The notes beneath the pieces were generated by a model that was not told where the DNA came from, ran no database searches, and saw nothing but the letters and a program-made list of their open reading frames with translations. Position numbers and translations under genes: made by a program. This document shows, in pieces, positions 24,215 through 34,055 of a stretch of DNA of 64,000 bases. The first letter of the stretch is position 1; the number at the start of each line of letters is the position of its first letter. The stretch is from Erythroxylum novogranatense. Lineage: Eukaryota; Streptophyta; Magnoliopsida; Malpighiales; Erythroxylaceae. Location of the stretch: the NCBI GenBank assembly GCA_029891385.1, contig CM057228.1:64672523-64736522 (forward strand), read 5' to 3'.

Positions 24215-24740
24215 CGACGGAATATAACGCGATAGTTCCGTCGAGTACAAAAGTTCCGCCAGAATTTTTTGTCACCCAATATCGTCGTTAAAACGGCCGT
24301 CGGTAATACATACCGACGGACATAACCATCGGTGTATTAACGACGCAACACGGTAAATTTTCTGACGGTTTATGTTCCGTCGGTATAGTTTGTAACGAAA
24401 ATTTTAATGTAACCGTCGGTGTATTAACGACGCAACACAGTAAATTTTCCGACGGTTTATGTTCCGTCTGTATAGTTTGTAACAGAAATTTTAAAAATTT
24501 TCTTCGGTGAATTACAACGGCTAACATAATGTGACCGACGGTATATAGTCCGTCGGTGAAAGGTATCGACGGTACAGGTTGCCGTTAACCGTCGATAAAC
24601 CGTCTGTTACTACCGACGGTATAATAGTTTCCGTCAATAAATTCATTTTTTTTTCACCGACGGTATAATAGTTTACGTCGGTAAATGCATTTTGTTTTCA
24701 CCGACGGTCTGTGGGATTCCGTCGGTAATAGGTTTGAAGA
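24215..24740. repeat. CACTA subterminal repeat array (left)
   Basis: Numerous CCGTCGGT, ACCGACGG and GTCGGTATA words occur in both orientations, including two near-identical copies of a block of about 110 bp (24310-24420 and 24420-24530). These arrays bind TnpA-type protein in characterised CACTA elements. Confidence 0.75.
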
Positions 24741-24966
24741 CACTTGTTAATTAGTCTAGTAATATGCAAGAGTTTTAACCAATCTGTAGATACAAAATTA
24801 ATTTGTATATATATAATTAATTTGTATATAATTAATTTGTGTAATTAGAAAATTAAATGATGATATATAATTAAAAGAATTTAAATTGATTCAAATTTGA
24901 TAATAAACACATTAAAGTGTACATAAATTCTTATGTTTGTGATTGAAACATAATGAGTTAGACTAT

Positions 24967-25188
24967 CTATGGTCTTGGTGATCGCGACGGGTCGTCTTTA
25001 AGCTTTCCCTTCAACTGTTTCATCTCCTCTCTCATGCGAGCCATCAGCTCTCTCATCTGTTGATCCTGCTCTCTCATCCTCGTCCGTTGTTCCATTTGCT
25101 CCGTCTAGTCCTCTTCCAAATGAGCTATCTTGTCCATCAATGTTTGCACTATAGCCCGAAGCTCGATGACTTCGTAATATACTTGTTT
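24967..25188 (-). pseudogene. Coiled-coil remnant of CACTA-encoded protein
   Basis: Read from 25188 down, the frame gives 73 codons of charged heptad-like sequence (VIELRAIVQTLMDKIAHLEE, then MRELMARMREEMKQLKGKLK), ending PSRSPRP and a stop. An in-frame TAG interrupts it at 25105-25107. C-terminal coiled coils of this style occur in plant Ptta/En/Spm-type transposase proteins, so this is probably the last exon of the lost CACTA protein. The family assignment is inferred from position and composition. Confidence 0.5.
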
Positions 25189-25199
25189 CCTTTTCTTAA

Positions 25200-26707
25200 A
25201 ATAATATAATTTCTTGGTGTTCAAAGAAACAACCTATAGTCATACTCTCTACATGTGAATTCAAATATGTTACAATTATTTTTTATATTTGTCATGCTAT
25301 GTAGTCAAGAATTTCATTAAAAGAGTTTCACTTATAGCAAATAGAAATAATAAATATCATGATTAATGGTAAATTAGCTCAAAATTTGGCAAAGAATTGA
25401 ATATTTTATACAAAAAGCAAGTGTATAAACAAACAATTTCTTATTATTCACGAATGCATTTGTAAGTAAAAACTTTTTTTATACAAGGTCTCTAATTACA
25501 TTATCTTTCTCCTTTGCTCCACTACTAACTTTGTTAATCCCAATTTCACCATGCCATCCTTTTATGCTAATATGAATGTAAACAAGAAAAAAAAAACTTT
25601 TAAGGCAAATATTTCCCAAAGTCAATTAGATGGTTCAACATGACACCTTCTAAAATTTTTGTTATTATTTAACTAATGATAGTAGAAATCAATTTTAAAT
25701 TAGGGATATCATATTAAAGGAAGTGATAAAAAGCTAATCTTGCTTCCTAATTCATTATGTATTAATTACTAGACAATGCATGGAATAACTGTCCCGAAGT
25801 GTTTTAGAGAGACAACTCCTAAGATATAGTCATGTTTAATTATTCTTTCACTCTTACTTCTAATAAATAGAAAAGTTAGGAACTTGGTTCTTGTGTTTAA
25901 GCTATGATTGAGTGCCAAAATATATTTGTAGTGAATTACTATGAAGTATGAGGTTAGTTGTTCAAATGTAATGTTGGCATGCCACTTTGAAAACTGAGAG
26001 TATGCCTGATAACGAATGAAGCTTCATGTCAGAATAAGAATTCAAAGCTTTCCCTTACTTCCGATCAATCTTCTTTCACGTCTCGAACCGCTTCCTCTTA
26101 AAAGACAAACTATTGGATTGGGTAGGTAACGAAGTTCAAAGATAGCTTCGTGGGCTAGGTTTATCTTAGAAGTTAAGTTGATTGGTACATGAGATAGTTT
26201 CGTGGCTAGGTTTATCTTGAAAGTTAATGTTGATTGGTACATGCTAAAGTGACAGCTGTAATTTAAAATGGCAAAAACCATGTTGTTCCTAATAAATTAA
26301 AGGCCATGATTCTTCATATTATTTCTTCTGCTTATAAGAAAAATCACATAAAGTAGAACAAATTTCCATCATAGTTAGTCAGTAACTTATGAATGAGGTT
26401 CTTTTCTAAAAAAAGAAGAAAAAAAACTTTTGCATGAGGTTCTATCAATCGCAAGATTGCTTAGAACCAAACTATTTTTCATCATTAGCATTCCATCGAA
26501 CACCTTGAGGGAAAAAATTTATTAACCCTATCTACACACAAATCGTATAATTCTTCCTATTATTTGCATGCAAAACACTAACACAAGACCAATCAAACTT
26601 TAAAGAAAAACATATGCCATTAAATCGCTCCAAACAACATGAAAAATTTACATGACCCACGGTTTACCTTCGGCACTGGCAGAGGAGACACGACAGAGGG
26701 TTGTTGT
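25200..26707. other. CACTA interior, no gene seen
   Basis: AT-rich non-coding sequence. A 52-bp word containing TTCGTGG and CTAGGTTTATCTT occurs twice in tandem at about 26140-26250. The last 60 bp (26645-26707) are GC-richer and continue after the gypsy insertion at 36825, as if one exon-like block was split. Confidence 0.5.
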
Positions 26708-27271
26708 TGTAACATCTCGTTACCAATATGAAGGGCATATTGGTAATTCGGATAGTCTGAGACTGGGTGCATGTATAATTTGAAATGCACATGCATTTAT
26801 AGCCTCTAGATTATTGATAAATGATTAATATTGCATAGCATCTGTATGTACATACATGTATGACAATTTTCCGACTTGATTGTGTAAATTGGAAAATCAG
26901 GTGATAATTGTGCAGATTGGGTTTTGATTATAGAATTGAAACAAAAATTGAATTTAGGGGTTTGAAAATTGGAATTTGAGTATAGGATTATGTGTTTCCT
27001 AATTTTGAGGATTTATAGGAATTTTTCGGGAATTTTTAGAGTAATGGGTCCGGACCGAAAAAATGGTTTAATGACTGATTAAATGGGATTCCAGTTTCGA
27101 AATTGATTGACAATTGGCATGGGATATTTTGAGTCGTGATTTTAGGATTTATTATTCATAGTCATGGCGAAATTGGGAGAAAATTTGAATAAGAATTTGG
27201 ATTTTTAGACCCTAAGAATTGGGCATGTGACAAATGAATTGCCAAATATGCCCTTAACTTTAAAATCCTCG

Positions 27272-27278
27272 TATAAAA
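27272..27278 (+). promoter_or_regulatory. LTR TATA box
   Basis: TATAAAA lies in the same relative position as in the 3' LTR copy (34620-34626). It sits about 580 bp upstream of the palindrome array, which would therefore be in the transcribed leader. Confidence 0.55.
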
Positions 27279-27849
27279 CCTCTTACCTTTTGAATCTCCT
27301 TCCACGATGCTTCTCCCTCTTGAAAAGAAATATTGATCTTCTTCTTCTTCTCTTTCGTGGATCATCCTCTTGACTTTGTTTCCTTCCATTTTTCTACTCT
27401 TAAATGTGCTTCCTTCTTCACCTAAATCTATCTTTGAGCTTGGGTTAGAAGAAATTGATGAGTGGTGAGAAAGTGGGTGATTGCCGTGGGTGGTGATTGA
27501 GTTTAGGGTTGGAGATTTGAAGTGCTCTTTAAAGATTTAAGGCTTGAATCAAATAAGTTCTCTTTCCTTCTTGCTTCAGATAGTTGATTTATGGTTTAAT
27601 TAGAATTATTGATTAATGTATTTGATGATTGAAAAGTGTTTAGGTTTCGGATGATATAGGTTTGAGAGTTTTATTGTTTTGATTTGGGTATTTGAGGGTT
27701 AATGAATATCTGATGGAATTAAGGTTAGGAACGAGTTATGTTTAGAGTCTTATGTTGTTTGGAATGTTTTTAAAGAGAAAAGTTGGGTTTTGATTGTAAT
27801 TTAGAGAGAGAAATGAAAATGGGAAATCGGAGAAGACGAGCCAGAGCTT

Positions 27850-27975
27850 GCACGTCGCGACGAGCATTCGCCGCGACGAGCGAGACGTCGCGACAAGCGG
27901 TGAGTTGTACGTCGCGACGAGCGACTATGGGTACGTCGCGACGAGCCTTTGTGGAGACGTCGCGACGAGGACGTC
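27850..27975. repeat. CGTCGCGACG palindrome array, 24-bp period (5' LTR)
   Basis: Six words of the form ACGTCGCGACGAG. The last four are separated by three spacers of exactly 11 nt (CGGTGAGTTGT, CGACTATGGGT, CCTTTGTGGAG) that are unrelated to each other. The 3' LTR of the same element has eight words. Confidence 0.88.
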
Positions 27976-28428
27976 CTTTTTGCTGAAAGTGAGTTAGGTT
28001 CTTTTGATCAATGATTTTGAGGTTTAATCCTCGTTAAATTCGTTCTTGAGTAATCGAAATTTAGAGACTAAGAATTGTGAATTGGTATGAGGGAAACTTG
28101 GAATTTAATTCTATGATTCTCGAAAGCGGATGGCGATTAATTGGTGAATGTGATTTATCAATTGGAGTGGTTTTTAGTCAATTGAATTATGGTATTAGGA
28201 ATTGCTATTATTTAGAGGAAAAGAGAATTGACTTGGAAGATTCGGAAATAGGATCGGGAATGTCATAACATGTATAGTACTCATCGCATTCGCTACACAT
28301 GCATTATTGACTATTGTAAATTATGCAATTAGTAATGTTGGTTTATTCTTAATGTTATAGAGGCTCAAGTGGAGCGTCGATCCTCCGACGTAGCAGAGAC
28401 TTCCCGGCAGTAGCTCGGAAGTTCAGAG

Positions 28429-29044
28429 GTGAGTAACCTAGTTGGTTCCTCAATTTCTGATTTGCTAAATGATTTGTATGAATTGTCTGCGAATATGAAT
28501 TGAATGAATTGTGTGACTTCAATGAATACTGTTGTATGAGATGTGTTATTGTGAAATTGTGAACGCATGCTAGGCATTATCGGAAATCGGTAATTATCTG
28601 TTGTGACTGGGGCAATTTCTGATCGGAGCTATAAGCTCAACCACTGTGAAAAAGGGGCCTAAGGCCCGAAAGGGAATAGTGCATACCCAGAGGGCTCTCC
28701 TATCCCTAATGCGCGAGGGCAGTAGTGTATACCCAGAGGGCTCTCCTACCCCTAAAACGCGATCACTGTTTATTGCACCCGAAATGGGACTATACTGATG
28801 CCCAGTCACAACACTGAAATGAAATGAAAAACATCATGCATTAAGTATCTGATTGTGCTGTGAATTTGGAAATGGGTTAAATGCATATATGTGATAACTG
28901 TTTAGTAGAGTTTCTGATTGTTGTTTTGAATGTGTTATTGTGTTAATCTGTGCGCAATTTGCGGAATGCATGAGTTGGGTGAACCATCGATGATGGTTTC
29001 TCATTGAGTTCGCAAACTCACCCAACATTGCATCTATTTTTCAG
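28429..29044 (+). promoter_or_regulatory. Putative intron inside 5' LTR
   Basis: The donor CAGAG|GTGAGTAACC and acceptor ATTTTTCAG|GACAAGG enclose 616 nt. Both sites are kept at identical spacing in the 3' LTR (35823-36438) and recur on the - strand in the solo LTR at 1761. Removal would shorten the gag leader. Splicing itself is an inference. Confidence 0.5.
28982..28998 (+). other. Conserved hairpin upstream of LTR splice acceptor
   Basis: AACCATC-GAT-GATGGTT forms a 7-bp perfect stem with a 3-nt loop, 45 nt before the acceptor-like AG. The same hairpin is present in all five Tekay-like LTRs of the window. Confidence 0.6.
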
Positions 29045-29428
29045 GACAAGGATAGTAGACTCCTAGCTCCAGAGTTCGACTCTTCCTGCTGTGTGAGCAT
29101 TGGCAAGAGTAGTTATGGCACACAGGTCGGTCAGCTGGGATCGTTTTTTAGGATGATCTAGTTTAGGCTTTAGTCTCAGTTTCTTTTGGAAATTCTTGTA
29201 TAGTTTGTGGAAACTGATAAGCTTGTAAATTGTGTTTTGAGGTTATGAAATGGAAATCTTTTGGTTTAAAATTTTTTTAGCATTTTCGATATTGCAGTTT
29301 TAATATATTGATGCCATGTGGATTATAGAAATGATCGAATCATAGTGCACCCTCATCATAGGTTATGTATCAGAATGACCTACGGGCGTTCCGGTGCGTA
29401 CCTTACGGTAAGGGGGCGCTACATTAGG

Positions 29429-29439
29429 TGGTATCAGAG
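29429..29439 (+). other. tRNA-iMet primer binding site
   Basis: TGGTATCAGAG lies 5 nt after the 5' LTR end and is complementary to initiator tRNA-Met. The reverse-strand element has the same site at 60100-60110. Confidence 0.85.
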
Positions 29440-29502
29440 TATGGTTTGGCATCTTTTGGGCAGAGTGTATTTAGGCTTGAATTTCAGTAAGAAAAGCAGA
29501 AA

Positions 29503-30657
29503 TTGATCAGAATTCTTGTTTGTTATAGGTCATCCGTCCTTGGTGATCAGGTAGATCAACCAGTTGACCATGGATCAGTCGGAGCTAGTAGGGAGTCCTC
29601 AGTGTCTCTATTTGAGGAGCAGCCTCCTAGGGTTCCCGCGAGACGGGAAAGGAGGTATGATAGATTGCATGGCAGGAGTCGAGACTTTATGGCGCATGAG
29701 ACCTCGCCGAGGTGAGGATAGTTGGAGAGGACTGAGAGAGTCCTAGATCAGATGGAATGCGACTCTAATGAGCGCTTTGATTATGCGGTTTCTCGCTTGA
29801 GGTCCAAGATATCGCTGATGGAAGATCGTCCCGGCGCACTGCTAGACCTCAGATTCGACATAGGAGGATTTCTTGAGAGCCTTTCGGGATAATTATATGC
29901 CCAAGGTTTATTTGGGGATGAAGATGCAGAAGTTCTTAGAGTTGCGACAGAGTCAGATGACAGTGGCCGAGTATGAGGTTCGATTTAATGAGCTAATGTG
30001 GTATGTTTCTGTTTTGATTGCTACAGAGACTGATAGGTGCCGGAGATTTGAGGGAGGGCTTAATCTGGAGATCCGCACCAGGTTAGCCCGATCTGATATG
30101 GGCACTTTTGTCGAGTTAAGAGCTGCGGCTGTAAGGGTTGAACAGCTTCTGAGGCAGAGTCAGACTGAGACTGGTCAGGGATCCAGGAGTAAGAGATTGA
30201 GTGACAGTCAGGGCAGCTCTGGTAGGAGCTTTAGCAGGCCCTAGAGCAGGTTCAGATCTTCAGGAGGACCCAGCAGTCTAGTTTTGTACAGAGGGGGAGA
30301 TTTGGGCAGACTGGCAGTGGAAGTGGTAGAGGTTCAGGCCAGATTCTCCTGTTGTGTGAGTATTGTGAGAGGAGACATAGTGGGGAGTGCTGGAGATTTA
30401 CCGGAGCTTGTCTCAAGTGCGGCTCTATGGAGCATCAGATCAAGAACTGTCCAAATACTGTGGGAGCCCAGTACGCTATGACCAGGCGTTCAGGCAGTAA
30501 TACCACAGTACAGAAGAGCCGAGGTGGTGGACCTGGATTTAGGGGCCGAGGTAGAGCCCGAGGTAGAGCTGGAGATTCCTTTGTGAGGACCGAGGGGCGT
30601 GGTAGCCGACCACCGTCCCAGGCCAGGGTCTACGTCATGACTAGGCAGGAGGCCTAA
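29503..30657 (+). pseudogene. Gypsy gag, broken
   Basis: The N-terminal part (29503-29715, with PPRVPARRERRYDRL) is followed by a frame loss. The capsid-like part runs 29873-30244 (RAFRDNYMPKVYL, MTVAEYEVRFNELM, RFEGGLNLEIRTRL) and stops at TAG 30242-30244. After another frame shift near 30270 comes a zinc knuckle region (30352 onward) with two C-rich units, CEYCERRHSGEC and CLKCGSMEHQIKNC. A glycine/arginine-rich tail ends at TAA 30655-30657, where the copy at 53178 has a glutamine codon. Gag would package the element RNA. This copy cannot make it. Confidence 0.88.
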
Positions 30658-30681
30658 GATTCTCAGGATGTTATTGCGGGT

Positions 30682-33600
30682 ATGCTTCTGATTTCCGACT
30701 TTGAGGTTTATGCATTGATAGATCCAGGTTTCACGCTTTCTTTCATTATACCGCATGTAGCATGTAGATTGCATGGGGATAGAGAGATGTTGCAGTATGA
30801 GTTGCAGGTGAGTACACCTCTAGGTAGTACTACTGCTTTGGGTGAGGTCTGCAAGGGATGCTCGATCCAGATGGATCAAGCAGTGCTGAGTGCAGATCTG
30901 ATAGTATTGCCCTTGAGGGAGATTGATTTGATTTTGGGGATGGACTGGCTCACTACCCATAGGGCTGTTATGGATTGTTATACCAAGAAGGTCGTGTTAG
31001 AGTCTCCTGGTCAGCCTAGAGAAGTATTTTGAGGTGTTAGTCAGGCAGTACCAGCCAGGATGATTTCTTTTCTGAGTGCCCTGAGGCTGATGCAGGGAGG
31101 TTGTAAGGCCTATCTAGCTCATATGGTTGATTCTAGAGTTGAGCAGAGATTGCAGGATATTCCCGTGATCAGGGAATTTCCAGATGTGTTTCCTGAGGAG
31201 CTACCGGGTTTATCGCCAGATCAGAAAACGGAGTTCTCGATTGACCTCATTTTAGGTACCGCTCCTATATCTATACCTCCATATAGGATGTCACCTGTTG
31301 AACTGAGGGAGCTTAAGGCTCAGTTGTAGGAGCTTTTGGATAAGGGGTTTATTAGGCCCAGTGTTTCACCATGGGGAGCTCCAGTGTTGTTTGTGAAGAA
31401 GAAGGACGGGACTTTGAGGTTGTGCATCGATTATAGGCAATTGAATCGAGTGACAGTGAAGAACAAGTATCCACTTCCTAGGATCGATGATCTGTTTGAT
31501 CAGTTACAGGGGGCTTAGGTGTTTACTAAGTTAGATTTGAGATTCGGATATTATCAGTTGAGGATCGCAGAGGCCAATGTGCCTAAGAGTGATTTCAGGA
31601 GCAGGTACGGGCATTTCGAGTTCCTAGTGATGCCGTTCGGGTTGACTAATGCCCCGACAGTTTTCATGGCTTTGATGAATAAGGTTTTTCAGCTCTACCT
31701 TGATCAGTTTATTATTGTATTTATTGATGATATGTTGATGTATTCGAGGAGTAGGTAGGAGCACGCTGAGCACCTGAGGGTTGTATTGCAAATTATGAGA
31801 GAGAGACGGTTGTATGCCAAATTCACTAAATGTGAATTCTGGCTCGATGAGGTTGTATTTCTGGGCACATTGTGTCTGGTGAGGGTATCCAGGTGGATTC
31901 TCATAGAATTGAGGCAGTGAGGAGTTGGGAGATCCCGAGGAATGTGTCAAAGGTGCGGAGTTTCCTCGGATTAGCAGGGTATTACCGGAGGTTTGTCGAG
32001 GGGTTTTCAGTGATTTTATCCCCTTTGACAAAACTTCTGAGGAAGAATGTGGCCTTCAGATGGACTGAGGAGTATCAGAAGAGTTTTGAGGAGCTGAACC
32101 ATCGGTTGACTACGGCACCGGTGTTAGCTTTGCCTTCGGGATCTGGAGGTTTCGAGGTATTCAATGATGCTTCACAGCAGGGATTGGGTTGCGTTCTGAT
32201 GCAGCGTGGGAGAATGATAGCTTATGCCTCGAGACAGTTGAGGTCTCATGAGGTGAATTATCCCGTGCATGATTTGGAGTTAGCAGCAGTGGTTTTTGCC
32301 CTGAAGATCTGGAGACATTATTTGTATGGTGAGACGTTCCAGATCTTCACTGATCATAAGAGTTTGAGGTATTTACCGAGTCAGCGAGAGTTGAATATGA
32401 GACAGAGGAGGTGGATAGAGTTACTTAAGGATTATGACTGCACGATTGAGTATAATCCAGGGAAGGCTAGTGTGGTAGCTGATGCATTGAGCAGGAGATC
32501 TCATAGCAGTGCAGCTCAGATTCAGATTGAGAGATTGCCTAGTCTGATTCAGTTGAGAGCTCTGAATGTGCAGATGGATTTGGCTCAGGATGGAGCTCTG
32601 ATCGCCACTTTGAGGCTTAGGCCGATGTTGCGACTGATGGAGAGAGTGAGATTTGATGTGGATTATGATTTTGAGTTGAGAGATGGGACTCTTTGGATGG
32701 GTCAGAGATTATGTGTTCCTGATGTGGATGGTCTGAGGCGCGAAATTCTAGAGGAGGAGCATGTGGCTGCCTATGCTATGCATCCTGGTACTACCAAGAT
32801 GTATCGCACTCTTAAGTTGCATTTCTGGTGGCCAGGCATGAAAAAGCAGGTGGCAGAGTTTGTTTCTCGGTGTCTGACGTGCCAGTAGGTTAAGGCTGAG
32901 CACCAGGCTCCAGTGGGTAAGTTGCATTCGTTGCCCATTCCGGAGTGGAAATGGGAGCGAATTTCGATGGATTTCATTATGGGGTTGGCTAGGATGCCGA
33001 GGCAACATGATGCGATCTGGGTCACAGTGAACCGGTTGACTAAATCGGCTCACTTCTTGCCAGTGAGGGAGAGCAATACTCTCGATCAGTTGACCCAGAA
33101 GTATGTGGCAGAGATAGTAAGACAACATGGGGTTCCAGTGTCTATTGTCTCAAACAGGGATCCCAGGTTTACTTCGAGGTTCTGGAGGAGTTTGCAGTCG
33201 GCTTTGGGTACTCGATTGAACTTCAGTACAACATTTCATCCTCAGACAGATGGGCAGAGTGAGAGGACGATTAAGACTATTGAGGATATGTTGCGAGCCT
33301 GTGCATTAGAGTTCCGAGGTGCTTGGGATCAGTATTTGCCTCTGGTTGAGTTTGCATATAATAATCAGTACCAGAGCAGTATTGGGATGGCACCGTATGA
33401 GGCGTTGTATGGGAGGCAGTGTAGATCGCCTCTTTATTGGGATGAAGAGGGTATGAGGATGCTTGAGGGTCTCTAGCTGATTCAGGATACTGTGGATAAG
33501 ATACAGCTGATTCGGAGTCGCATTAAGGCGGCTCAGGATAGGCAGAAGAGCTATGTAGATCAGCATCGGAGAGAGATGGAGTACAGTGTGGGAGATAGAG

Positions 33601-34010
33601 TGTTCCTTCGAGTGTCTCCGTGGAGAGGAGTTTTGAGATTTGGCCGGAAGGGCAAGTTGAGTCCTCGGTATATTGGTCCTTATGAGATCCTCGAGAGGAT
33701 TGGACCATTGGCGTATAGATTGGCGTTGCTGAGCGAGATGTCGCAGTTGTACGACGTCTTCCATGTGAGTATGCTCCGGAGATATCGATCAGACCCGACC
33801 CATGTGATCCCAGCTCAGGAGATCGAGGTAGCCAGCGATTTGAGTTATGTAGAGGAGCCGATATAGATTATCGGATCCCAAGTTAAGCAGTTCAGGAGCA
33901 GGGTGATTCCATTGGTGAAAGTCCTTTAGAAGAATCACTCATCAGAGGAAGCGACTTGGGAGACTGAGGAGCACATGAGGAGGCAGTACCCTCATCTGTT
34001 CGACCAGTCA
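30682..34010 (+). pseudogene. Gypsy pol with chromodomain, broken
   Basis: One frame covers the protease region (30682-31032, ALIDPGFTLSFI, with Phe where the sister copy has Ser) and reverse transcriptase (31060-31758, with [20 protein letters not shown] and the FIDD active-site box). A one-base loss near 31863 shifts the frame. RNase H (31872-32510), an integrase zinc finger (about 32755-32890), the integrase core (32913-33476, with SNRDPRFTSRFW and FHPQTDGQSERT) and a C-terminal domain (33492-33866) follow in one frame. A chromodomain lies beyond TAG 33864-33866 and is cut by TAG 33927-33929. Other in-frame stops are at 31030, 31327, 31516, 31756, 32886 and 33474. Confidence 0.92.
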
Positions 34011-34042
34011 TGTAAGAAAATTTCAGGACAGAATTTTCTACT

Positions 34043-34055
34043 AGGAAGGGAGAAT
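34043..34055 (+). other. Polypurine tract
   Basis: AGGAAGGGAGAAT immediately precedes the 3' LTR and would prime plus-strand DNA synthesis. Confidence 0.7.

Larger units (their letters stand above)
26708..29423 (+). repeat. 5' LTR of gypsy element at 26708
   Basis: The 2,716-bp LTR contains a TATA box (27272-27278), a palindrome array with six words (27850-27975), a donor-like site (28429), a duplicated block of about 60 bp with CCCAGAGGGCTCTCCTA (28680-28760), a hairpin (28982-28998) and an acceptor-like site (29043-29044). Confidence 0.92.

Noticed and set aside
27850..27975. CRISPR-like repeat-spacer array
   Set aside because: Repeats are 13 nt and spacers 11 nt, inside a plant LTR, with no cas genes; it is not CRISPR. 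Only the geometric resemblance is of interest.
27783..27986. Open frame with repeating TSRRA-like units over the LTR palindrome array
   Set aside because: The 24-bp period equals eight codons, so a repeating peptide is automatic. The frame is not kept in the 3' LTR or in the other elements.
28834..29028. Small antisense open frames shared by both gypsy LTRs (also 36228-36422)
   Set aside because: They lie antisense in the LTR, owe their similarity to LTR duplication, and have no domain or start context.
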